This document shows positions 1 through 6,108 of a stretch of 14,795 nucleotides of DNA, piece by piece. This stretch comes from Patescibacteria group bacterium (GTDB lineage Bacteria > Patescibacteriota > Patescibacteriia > JAGPKW01). A program made the position numbers and the translations under genes. Within the stretch, counting starts at the first letter, position 1; every line of letters starts with the position of its first letter. The DNA is taken from positions 1-14,795 of the forward strand of contig JAGPKW010000008.1 of the NCBI GenBank assembly GCA_018053685.1, given 5' to 3'. The notes under the pieces were generated by a model, which ran no database searches, was not told the origin of the DNA, and worked only from the letters and a program-made list of their open reading frames with translations.

Positions 1-794
1 TTAAGAGATAAATATTTTTTTAGATGAGAAAATCTTTTATCAATAAGATTACTCCATTTATCTATTTCAATATTATCGAAACCATAAACATAGACATTAA
101 AAGATAAATTTCCCTTCTGTAGATACTCGCACATAGTAATAAGGAAATTAAAGAAATCTTTTCGTATACCTCCTGCATAAATTATTTTTATCTCATTTTC
201 TATTTTATCATTATTTCTAATATACTTAAAGTTGTCATTTATATTCATTACAGTAAAGTGTTTTTTATAAATAAAAGGGTTAAGTTTGTTTACGAAATCT
301 TCCCTTAGCTGATTTCTATTTATAACTGCTATAGCAAAGTTTTGAGAATAACTATCTAACTTTAGCAAAAATTTAGAATATTTAGTAGGATATTGAGCAT
401 ATTGGTACATTTCCTGCAGAATATACACTCTTTTTCTTTCTAATAAGAAAATAAACTCTAATAGAAATAATAAAATGTTGAATTGATAATCTATAGCAAA
501 AATATACTTATAATTACTTCTATTAGAAATAATAAATAATATAATAAAAAAAATAGAAAGAAAAACATTATAAAGTTTACGGAATATTAAAAATTTACTC
601 ATGCTTTTATTTATAAGAATAAACCTTACTTTTTTAGGACTAAATTGTCTTCTATAATTATCATTCAAATATTCTTCAAAATTAAGGTAATCTATATAAT
701 AACCTTCATTAATTAATCTGCATAGAAGCCTGCTATTAAAATCATTTAAAATTGCTTGTCGAAAACATATAAATAAAATATTATTTCTTTTCAC
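1..794 (-). CDS. Glycosyltransferase-like protein, partial (runs off left edge)
   Basis: An open frame starts at GTG 794-792 and stays open for 264 codons to the window edge, so the C-terminus is missing. The start is well supported: GGGAGGAG lies about 9 nt upstream and an in-frame TAA sits three codons before the GTG. The N-terminal part (MKRNNILFICFRQ...) has the hydrophobic first strand of a GT-B Rossmann domain. A hydrophobic stretch at residues 78-92 may dock on the membrane. Residues 202-210 (IKIIYAGGI) resemble the first strand of the C-terminal, nucleotide-sugar-binding domain of GT4 enzymes. The acceptor-independent EX7E-type motif would lie beyond the edge, so the family call rests on fold-like signals and on its place in an operon of glycosyltransferases. 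The donor sugar cannot be told. It is the most promoter-distal leftward gene seen, 74 nt after the fragment gene upstream. Confidence 0.65.
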   Translation of the reverse strand, partial: MKRNNILFICFRQAILNDFNSRLLCRLINEGYYIDYLNFEEYLNDNYRRQFSPKKVRFILINKSMSKFLIFRKLYNVFLSIFFIILFIISNRSNYKYIFAIDYQFNILLFLLEFIFLLERKRVYILQEMYQYAQYPTKYSKFLLKLDSYSQNFAIAVINRNQLREDFVNKLNPFIYKKHFTVMNINDNFKYIRNNDKIENEIKIIYAGGIRKDFFNFLITMCEYLQKGNLSFNVYVYGFDNIEIDKWSNLIDKRFSHLKKYLSL

Positions 795-868
795 ATTCTC
801 TTACTCCTCCCAAATGAGGCAAAATCTCACTCATATTTAACCTGAAGCTCTTAAGCTTAATTTCAATT

Positions 869-1270
869 TTAAATAATACTCCTTATTTTTTTATTTTTAT
901 CAGTTCGTGTTCGAGCATCATAACTGTTTTTGGTTAAATAATGCCTTTTATAAAGAGGTTGTAAGCTCTTCTTAGCTATTAGTTCATATGATAGGATATT
1001 TTCAGCAAGTTTTTGTGCTCTTTCTCGCATTTCTTGTAGCACATCTGGGTAGGAAAGCAAAAATTCTATCTTTTCAATAATCTCTTCAACAGAATCTGAA
1101 TATAGCTGAAATCCATTCTGGTATTGTGTTAAATATTCAGTTCCATAATAGTGCTTCACAATGACAGGGAGTGAGCAACTAATTGCCTCCTGAAAAGTTA
1201 CTGTTTGACAAGCAGGCCAAATACCAAAGTTTTGATCTTCTTTATTTAGCAAAATTTCTTTATTTTTCAT
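869..1270 (-). pseudogene. C-terminal fragment of a GT4 glycosyltransferase
   Basis: This 133-codon frame (ATG 1270, TAA 871-869) matches only the C-terminal end of a GT4 enzyme. Residues 15-38 (FGIWPACQTVTFQEAI...LPVIV) align without gaps to residues 307-330 of the GT4 gene just upstream; G, W, T, E, A, C, L and P are identical at an offset of 292. That segment carries the donor-binding Glu and the GxP/CxLP turn. The N-terminal acceptor domain and most of the second Rossmann domain are absent, so it cannot be a working enzyme alone. Its ATG overlaps the last 11 nt of the upstream gene and has no clear Shine-Dalgarno sequence. It is most likely a remnant left by tandem duplication or recombination between two related GT4 genes. 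A separately expressed domain that assists its neighbour is possible but less likely. Confidence 0.7.
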
Positions 1271-2468
1271 ACCAAACTTGATACTTCAATGCAATTTTGC
1301 GCCAATCTAATTGTTCAGCCTTTTTAACAGCATTTTTACCTGCTTCAATTAATTTATTATTATTTGAAACTAACAATTCCATTTTATTTAGAAGATCATT
1401 ATAATCGTTTAGTTTAAATCTCCATCCATTCTCCTCATCTACAAATTCTTCAGATGATTCACCATTATTCCAATAGTCAGGTATTAAAAGGGGCAAATCA
1501 CATCCAGTAGCTTCTCTTAATGAAATTGTAGGTCCTGAAATCCATACTCCTAAATCAGCTGCAGAAAACCATTTGTAAAGTTCATTATTAGGAACCCATC
1601 CAGAGAAAATTACCTTGTCAGCAATTCCAAGAGATATTGTTAGATTTTTAAGTTCCTGGATATAATTTTTTTCACCAGAACCTACAAGAGCTAAAAGAAT
1701 TTTTTTATTTAACATTCCTCTTGTTAATTCTGAAAATGCTTTTAACAAAGTTTCTAAATGTTTATAAGGCTGAATTTTTCCTGAGGATAAAATTAGAACA
1801 TCATCATTTAAGAGTCCTAATTTAGCTCTAAGGATATTCCTCTCATATTCATCATATCTGAATACCCTACGATTAATTCCAAGTGATATTATTTCTGTTC
1901 TTTCTTTAATTTCAGGAAACTCGCGAACCATTACATTATATTCAGATTTTCCCACTGGAAAGTAGCCATCGATACTTTCAAGAATTTTTCCTTTTAAAAA
2001 ACATTTAAGATAATTCATGTAAATAATTTTGAATGGATGATCATATAAATTTGTGTTATAATCAGCAACATGTGAGTCAACAAACAGTTTATATTTAAGT
2101 TTTTTCTTCATTTTGATAAGAGTAATAAGATTTGGATTTAGAAAAAAGTGATGAAGAAAAACAACATCAGGTTTTAATCTTTTGAGCAACTCTTCTAATC
2201 CTATTAATTTATTATATGTTTTGTATTCTAATGAAGTTAATCTATATGTTTTTATCCCGTTTTCAATGTATATTCCTTGAGATATAATTCTACTTTTGTA
2301 GATAGTTGAATACATTTCATTTCCTTTAAATTTTTTCGTTGCAATCCATAATCTATTTGATGAAATTATTTTTACATCATTACCCATTTCAGCTTGGATT
2401 GGAGCTAAATATGATAACTGATAACCTAATTTTGACATATAATAAGCTTCAATGTGAACTATCATCAT
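1260..2468 (-). CDS. GT4-family glycosyltransferase
   Basis: This is a full-length retaining GT-B glycosyltransferase of about 402 residues that should act at the cytosolic membrane face, adding one sugar to the lipid-linked repeat unit. The N-terminal domain begins with MMIVHIEAYYMSKLGYQLSY, a strand plus glycine-loop acceptor-site pattern. The C-terminal domain starts near residue 224 with VLILSSGKIQPYKHLETLL, the usual 'G...KG...L' opening of GT4 donor domains. It continues with LVGSGE (262-267), FSGWVPNNEL (289-298) and the donor motif PTISLREATGCDLPLL (314-329, Glu320). The frame can be extended to TTG 2471, but ATG 2468 overlaps the stop of the upstream deacetylase in a TGATG junction, pointing to translational coupling; another ATG follows at 2465. 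Donor and linkage are unknown. The next gene downstream is a fragment of a paralogue of this enzyme's C-terminus. Confidence 0.85.
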   Translation of the reverse strand: MMIVHIEAYYMSKLGYQLSYLAPIQAEMGNDVKIISSNRLWIATKKFKGNEMYSTIYKSRIISQGIYIENGIKTYRLTSLEYKTYNKLIGLEELLKRLKPDVVFLHHFFLNPNLITLIKMKKKLKYKLFVDSHVADYNTNLYDHPFKIIYMNYLKCFLKGKILESIDGYFPVGKSEYNVMVREFPEIKERTEIISLGINRRVFRYDEYERNILRAKLGLLNDDVLILSSGKIQPYKHLETLLKAFSELTRGMLNKKILLALVGSGEKNYIQELKNLTISLGIADKVIFSGWVPNNELYKWFSAADLGVWISGPTISLREATGCDLPLLIPDYWNNGESSEEFVDEENGWRFKLNDYNDLLNKMELLVSNNNKLIEAGKNAVKKAEQLDWRKIALKYQVWYEK

Positions 2469-3271
2469 CAAAAGAACCTGTATGCTCCACTAATTTTAAT
2501 CTTAAAAGTATCAAGATTATCAAATGCTCCAATAGGCACTCTTGTTATTACTTTATAACGAATCTTAGCATTTTTAGATAGTTTTGCATCAGTTAGGAAA
2601 ATTAAATCAACCGACAGATCTCTAATTGTAGATAAAACTTTTCCATTATAGTTCCCATATGGTAGAGCAATGCAATTATAAACATTTGATAAATGTTGAT
2701 TAAGTTTACTAAAACTGTTTCTAATCTCATTTTTTATTTCAGCACTAGATAGTTTAACAAATGGTAAATGTCTATCTGCATGAGATGCAAATGATACATA
2801 CTTACTTTTTTCAAGTTCTTTTAAAATCTCCCAACTCATCCACTTTCCTTTATTAGGTGAATCACTGTAAGAGGTACAAACAAAAAATGAAAAAGGAATC
2901 TTCTTACCAATTAAATAATGAGCTCCTGGCAAGAATGATAGAGGAATATCATCAATAGTAATAAGACAATCTTTTTTTGTAAGTTTTCTAGTTTTATATT
3001 TTTCTAAAAATTCTTCAAGTGATAAAAATTTATAATTTTGCTCTTCTAAAAAGTTTATTTGCTCCTTAAATTTATCAAAATAAACATAATTTGCTGTCTC
3101 ATAATCTAATTGGGAGTTAACATCTAAAATTCCATGGTAATTTAAAACTAATGGTCCGTCAAATGGAAATATAAAATTCAGAATACTACCAATATTCTCA
3201 GCTAAGAAACTCTTAATTTGCCATTTCAAAGTTAATGTCTTCTTTGTTTTTTGACATGTAATATTCTTCAT
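2468..3271 (-). CDS. Polysaccharide deacetylase, NodB-fold family
   Basis: This 267-residue protein is a carbohydrate esterase 4 (NodB-fold) deacetylase, predicted to remove acetyl groups from a HexNAc-containing glycan using a metal ion. It has a YHGI segment at 45-48, as in IcaB/PgaB-like deacetylases. Motif 1 is TIDD at 105-108 (usual TFDD), giving Asp107 and Asp108. Motif 2 is SHADRH (163-168), giving metal ligands His164 and His168. Motif 3 is ALPYG (202-206), where families usually show (R/F)xPYG. There is no clear signal peptide, so it may act in the cytosol or need another route out. ATG 3271 lies 8 nt after the stop of the upstream GT2 gene, and its TGA overlaps the next gene's ATG by one base. 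The substrate is unknown; action on a lipid-linked intermediate of this locus is inferred from context. Confidence 0.85.
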   Translation of the reverse strand: MKNITCQKTKKTLTLKWQIKSFLAENIGSILNFIFPFDGPLVLNYHGILDVNSQLDYETANYVYFDKFKEQINFLEEQNYKFLSLEEFLEKYKTRKLTKKDCLITIDDIPLSFLPGAHYLIGKKIPFSFFVCTSYSDSPNKGKWMSWEILKELEKSKYVSFASHADRHLPFVKLSSAEIKNEIRNSFSKLNQHLSNVYNCIALPYGNYNGKVLSTIRDLSVDLIFLTDAKLSKNAKIRYKVITRVPIGAFDNLDTFKIKISGAYRFF

Positions 3272-3279
3272 AATAATCT

Positions 3280-4341
3280 TTAAAAACTCATACTTTGATT
3301 TATTCTTGAGCGATTTAGGGAATTATTACTATTAAATTTAGAGAAAATCTTAGGTGCTTTATGAAAGAATGAAAAAAACAATTTTGGAAACAAGTAAAGA
3401 ATAGAGGCGAGAATTCTTATTTTTATATCAGGGAAGGTTATTAATCTTTTTGTATTTTTTTTATATTCTGTTGAGCGTATTAAATCAATAAATGCTTCAT
3501 AATCATGTTTTAGTGCAGATGTGTGGTAAAGTGCAATAGCGAATCTTGCTACACCATACTTTAAAAAAGTCTCTGATATCTCATCATCTATTTTATTATA
3601 ATAAGCTATAAGAGTATTTTTAAAAACAAAATAGCTTTGAATCATATTTAGTATATTAGGGGTTGTCATTTTTGATAATGGTCTAACACGATAAATATAC
3701 ATTGGTTTAGTAACTTGTAAGGCTTTATTTAGAAATGGTATTAATTTCCAGATAAATTGTTGATCTTCTCCAAATATTTGTTTTTCTTCAAAATATAGAT
3801 TATTACATACAATTAACTCATGTTTTATTAATAATGCAGTTGGTATTAATGGTAATTTTCTTATAAGGAAAGAATTAAAGAGCTCCTCTCTGTTATATTT
3901 AATAATATCACTTTTTATTGAGAAATTATCGCAATTATAATCCGCATATATATTATTATAATCGTATGCATTTCGATAGAGACAAAATGTCATATCAGCA
4001 TTATATTTAATTGCTGTAGTATAAAGTTCTTCGAGAAAATCTACATCTAATATATCATCCGAATCTGGCATTACTATCCACTCACCTATTGCATATTTTA
4101 GTCCAGTATTTCTGGCAGATGCTGTACCTTTATTTTCTTGATTTATAATTTTGTAATTAATGGCAGTTTTTTTCAAATAGTTCTCTGCAATTGCTATAGA
4201 GTTATCCTTAGTTCCATCGTTAACAAGAATTAATTCAAAGTTTTTAAAGGTTTGAGCTGAAAGAGATTTTAAAAGGTCAAGAATATATTTTTCAACATTA
4301 TAAACTGGCACTATAACCGAAATTATTGGTTTCTCGCTCAT
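3280..4341 (-). CDS. GT2-family glycosyltransferase
   Basis: This 353-residue inverting GT-A glycosyltransferase should transfer a sugar from a nucleotide donor to the growing repeat unit at the inner membrane face. Visible GT2 landmarks are the first strand and PVYN at 12-15, the NDGTKDNS nucleotide-binding loop at 41-48, the QENKGTASARNTGL segment at 68-81, and the metal/donor-binding DSDD (93-96). The region after residue 100 is typical acceptor domain. Residues about 308-325 form a hydrophobic C-terminal stretch (ILASILYLFPKLFFSFF) that may associate with the membrane. The start ATG at 4341 has no recognisable Shine-Dalgarno sequence; the upstream 88-nt gap to capG is AT-rich with no clear signal. 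Donor and acceptor cannot be told from sequence alone. Confidence 0.88.
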   Translation of the reverse strand: MSEKPIISVIVPVYNVEKYILDLLKSLSAQTFKNFELILVNDGTKDNSIAIAENYLKKTAINYKIINQENKGTASARNTGLKYAIGEWIVMPDSDDILDVDFLEELYTTAIKYNADMTFCLYRNAYDYNNIYADYNCDNFSIKSDIIKYNREELFNSFLIRKLPLIPTALLIKHELIVCNNLYFEEKQIFGEDQQFIWKLIPFLNKALQVTKPMYIYRVRPLSKMTTPNILNMIQSYFVFKNTLIAYYNKIDDEISETFLKYGVARFAIALYHTSALKHDYEAFIDLIRSTEYKKNTKRLITFPDIKIRILASILYLFPKLFFSFFHKAPKIFSKFNSNNSLNRSRINQSMSF

Positions 4342-4429
4342 TTTTTATTTTGGTTATTTATAAAACATTGTTAGGTAATACTAAATAAGGACTTTTTTAA
4401 ACTTTGTATAAAAATAGTAAATTTTCTCT

Positions 4430-5554
4430 TCAATTCTTTCCCCATACCACTTTGTTAATTATTTTAGCATAACTTTGGATTATTTTCATAACTTTTATTG
4501 AAACATTTTTATCAAAGTAGTCAAGAGGTTTAATGTTTTCTTTTTGTTCTTCAAATGATTTTACAGAAAGATTGATTGAACTTATTACATCATCTGGTTT
4601 TATACCACCTATTACAATAGAGCCTTTATCTAATACCTCTGGTCGTTCAGTGCTTGTTCGTATTAGAACTGCTGGAAAGTTTAGTATAGAGGATTCCTCG
4701 CTAAGAGTACCACTATCTGAAAGGACACAATATGCATTTTGTTGAAGCTTGTTATATGCAAAAAAACCAAAAGGTTTTAAGTTTTGTATTAAGGGATTAA
4801 ATATTATGTTTTTATCATTAATTCTTTTTAAGCTTCTCGGATGAGTCGAATAGATGATTGGTAAATTAAATTCACCTGCCACAGCATTTATAGAATTCAT
4901 AAGAGAGATAAAATTCTCTTCTATATCAATGTTCTCCTCTCTATGGGCACTAACAAGAATATATTTCCCCCTTTCTAAATTTAGCTCTTCTAATATGTCG
5001 CTTTGTTCAATCTTCTCTTTATATTTATATAATACTTCGGGCATTGGGGAGCCTGTTACAAAGATAAAATCCTTTCTTATTCCTTCAGATAATAAGTATC
5101 TCCTGCTATGTTCTGTATAACAGAGGTTAATATCACTTATGTGGTCAACTATTTTTCTATTAAGTTCTTCAGGGACATTTTGGTCAAAGCATCTATTTCC
5201 TGCTTCCATGTGAAAAATAGGGATTTTAAGCCTTTTTGCAGAATAAGCACTTAGGGCACTATTGGTATCCCCTAATATAAGGAGAGTATCTGGATTTAGC
5301 TCTTTGAGAAGAGAATATGATTTTGCTATTATATTACCAACTGTTTCTCCTAAATTCTCACTATTTTCTGCTGTGTTTAAAAAGTAGTCGGGTTTTCGGA
5401 GGTCTAATTCATTAAAGAATATTTCATTTAGTTCATAGTCGTAGTTTTGACCTGTGTGAATTAAAATGTGATTGAAATATTTATCACAGGCTTTTATGGT
5501 TGCTGAGAGGCGGATTATTTCAGGGCGAGTGCCAACTATGGTGACTACTTTCAT
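4430..5554 (-). CDS. capG: UDP-2-acetamido-2,6-dideoxy-L-talose 2-epimerase (UDP-L-FucNAc synthase)
   Basis: This 374-residue protein belongs to the non-hydrolysing WecB/CapG 2-epimerase family, a two-Rossmann-domain cytosolic enzyme. Family landmarks are VGTRPE (7-12), GDTNSA (95-100), HREEN (204-208), STHPR (236-240), SDSGTLSEES (279-288) and RTSTERPE (299-306). The segment FHMEAGNRCFDQNVPEE (114-130) is typical of the CapG/WbjD/FnlC branch; WecB proper usually has HVEAGLR followed by a different loop. With capE and capF in the same operon, the expected reaction is C2 epimerisation of UDP-2-acetamido-2,6-dideoxy-beta-L-talose to UDP-L-FucNAc. The ATG at 5554 is preceded by a weak AAGAAG-like site at 8 nt. 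A repeat block of about 530 bp separates it from capF, which is unusual for consecutive pathway genes. Confidence 0.9.
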   Translation of the reverse strand: MKVVTIVGTRPEIIRLSATIKACDKYFNHILIHTGQNYDYELNEIFFNELDLRKPDYFLNTAENSENLGETVGNIIAKSYSLLKELNPDTLLILGDTNSALSAYSAKRLKIPIFHMEAGNRCFDQNVPEELNRKIVDHISDINLCYTEHSRRYLLSEGIRKDFIFVTGSPMPEVLYKYKEKIEQSDILEELNLERGKYILVSAHREENIDIEENFISLMNSINAVAGEFNLPIIYSTHPRSLKRINDKNIIFNPLIQNLKPFGFFAYNKLQQNAYCVLSDSGTLSEESSILNFPAVLIRTSTERPEVLDKGSIVIGGIKPDDVISSINLSVKSFEEQKENIKPLDYFDKNVSIKVMKIIQSYAKIINKVVWGKN

Positions 5555-5712
5555 ATTCTACACTTCTTTAAAAGGAATGGATTCCCGATAAAAATTTCGG
5601 GAATGACAGAGGGGAGAAGAATGGATTCCCGATAAAAGATTTCGGGAATGACAGGGGGGGAGAAGAGTTGATTCCCAGTCGAGTTGGGAATGACAGTTAC
5701 CACTTTCTTTGT

Positions 5713-5735
5713 GATTCCGCACTTGATGCGGAATC
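5713..5735 (-). repeat. Inverted-orientation palindromic unit
   Basis: This unit has a perfect 9-bp stem, GATTCCGCA (5713-5721) and TGCGGAATC (5727-5735), around ACTTGA's core. Its flanks show it is reversed relative to the other units: the TGG-like flank lies on its right (+ strand CCAGG) and the GTGATT flank on its left. Its loop belongs to the TCAAGT class when read on the minus strand. Confidence 0.75.
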
Positions 5736-5834
5736 CAGGAATACCAATAGAAGAATGGATTCCTGCTTTCGCAGGAATGACAGAAAAAGATGCAAGAATG
5801 ACAAGAAAGAAGGATGGGAATGACAACTCTCGCT

Positions 5835-5873
5835 GTCTTCCTGAGGGAGCATATTTTGCGACCGAAGGATCTC
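5835..5873. repeat. Second repeat class, CTGAGGGAGC / GCGACCGAAGGATCTC type
   Basis: A single element of a different family lies inside the array. It reads CTGAGGGAGC, an AT-rich centre, then GCGACCGAAGGATCTC. It can fold with TCCT/AGGA at the base (5839-5842 with 5866-5869) and GC/GC near the loop. This matches a well-known kind of dispersed bacterial repeat whose copies usually read GAGGGAGCGNAGCGACCGAAGGATC; this copy has a lengthened, AT-rich centre and so looks decayed. Confidence 0.6.
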
Positions 5874-6018
5874 ATAACTTTATAATACCTTGTAAAAACA
5901 AAAATTGATCTGGATTCCCGATAAAAGATTTCGGGAATGACAGGGAAGAGAATAATGGATTCCCAATCGAGTTGGGAATGAGAGGGGAGAGAGGGAATGA
6001 CAAAAAAATGTAGACACG

Positions 6019-6063
6019 GAGATTCTTCAGTATGAGTGCAAAAAGACACACTTTCAGAATGAC
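6019..6063. repeat. Degenerate element, GAGATTCTTC / TCAGAATGAC type
   Basis: The outer parts GAGATTCTTCAG and TCAGAATGAC match the ends of the GAGATTCTTCG...CTCAGAATGAC repeat class, with arms ATTCT (6022-6026) and AGAAT (6056-6060). The centre is AT-rich and no longer complementary, so this looks like an old copy. Confidence 0.5.
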
Positions 6064-6074
6064 AAAAAGAGAAG

Positions 6075-6104
6075 ATGGATTCCCGATCAAGTCGGGAATG
6101 ACAG
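6075..6104. repeat. Palindromic unit directly after the capF stop codon
   Basis: This hairpin (arms ATTCCCGA 6079-6086 and TCGGGAAT 6092-6099, loop TCAAG on the + strand) starts 4 nt past the capF TGA when read in the direction of transcription. It is followed by CCATCTTCTCTTTTTG, which has a T-rich run but one that starts several bases away, so it is not a classical intrinsic terminator. It could still slow RNA polymerase or protect the capF 3' end. Confidence 0.55.
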
Positions 6105-6108
6105 GAAA

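Larger units (their letters stand above)
5577..6104. repeat. Array of small palindromic repeats inside the capF-capG gap
   Basis: The gap between capF and capG has no credible gene. It holds hairpin units with matching arms, most ending in GAATGACAG on the + strand. Units: 5577-5609 (arms ATTCCCGA 5581-5588 / TCGGGAAT 5597-5604), 5621-5654 (same arms), 5668-5696 (ATTCCCA/TGGGAAT), 5713-5735 (GATTCCGCA/TGCGGAATC, inverted), 5755-5783 (ATTCCTGC/GCAGGAAT), 5911-5943 (ATTCCCGA/TCGGGAAT), 5955-5982 (ATTCCCAA/TTGGGAAT) and 6075-6104 (ATTCCCGA/TCGGGAAT). Half units ending GGGAATGACA lie near 5812-5825 and 5990-6002. Loops fall in three kinds: TAAAAGAT-like, TCAAGT/TCGAGT-like, and very short. Apparent reading frames across the block on both strands are repeat translations, not genes. 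The units may act as RNA hairpins in the operon transcript or be passive REP/MITE-like elements; no transposase is present. Confidence 0.9.

Noticed and set aside
781..834. A 17-codon minus-strand frame (ATG 834 to TAA 781) that overlaps the GTG start of the partial glycosyltransferase, a possible leader peptide.
   Set aside because: It has no ribosome-binding site, no run of regulatory codons and no alternative hairpins that would support attenuation; the overlap is likely chance.
845..858. Inverted repeat AAGCT-CTTA-AGCTT as a terminator after the GT4 fragment.
   Set aside because: The stem is only 5 bp and no T-run follows on the minus strand.
879..884. A perfect AAGGAG on the minus strand near the end of the GT4 fragment, as if a further gene began there.
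   Set aside because: Only a TTG follows at a workable distance, and that frame stops after nine codons; no gene can be supported.
4533..5120. Plus-strand frames of 70 and 88 codons inside capG.
   Set aside because: They lie opposite a well-supported gene and show no domain or start signal.
5684..5908. A 74-codon plus-strand frame (contains the VIPHLMRNPGI and WIPAFAGMT phrases).
   Set aside because: It is a translation of the repeat units and the second repeat class, not a protein gene.
5577..6104. CRISPR array or insertion sequence in the repeat block.
   Set aside because: Spacing between units is irregular, units are palindromic and vary in arm sequence, there are no cas genes and no transposase.
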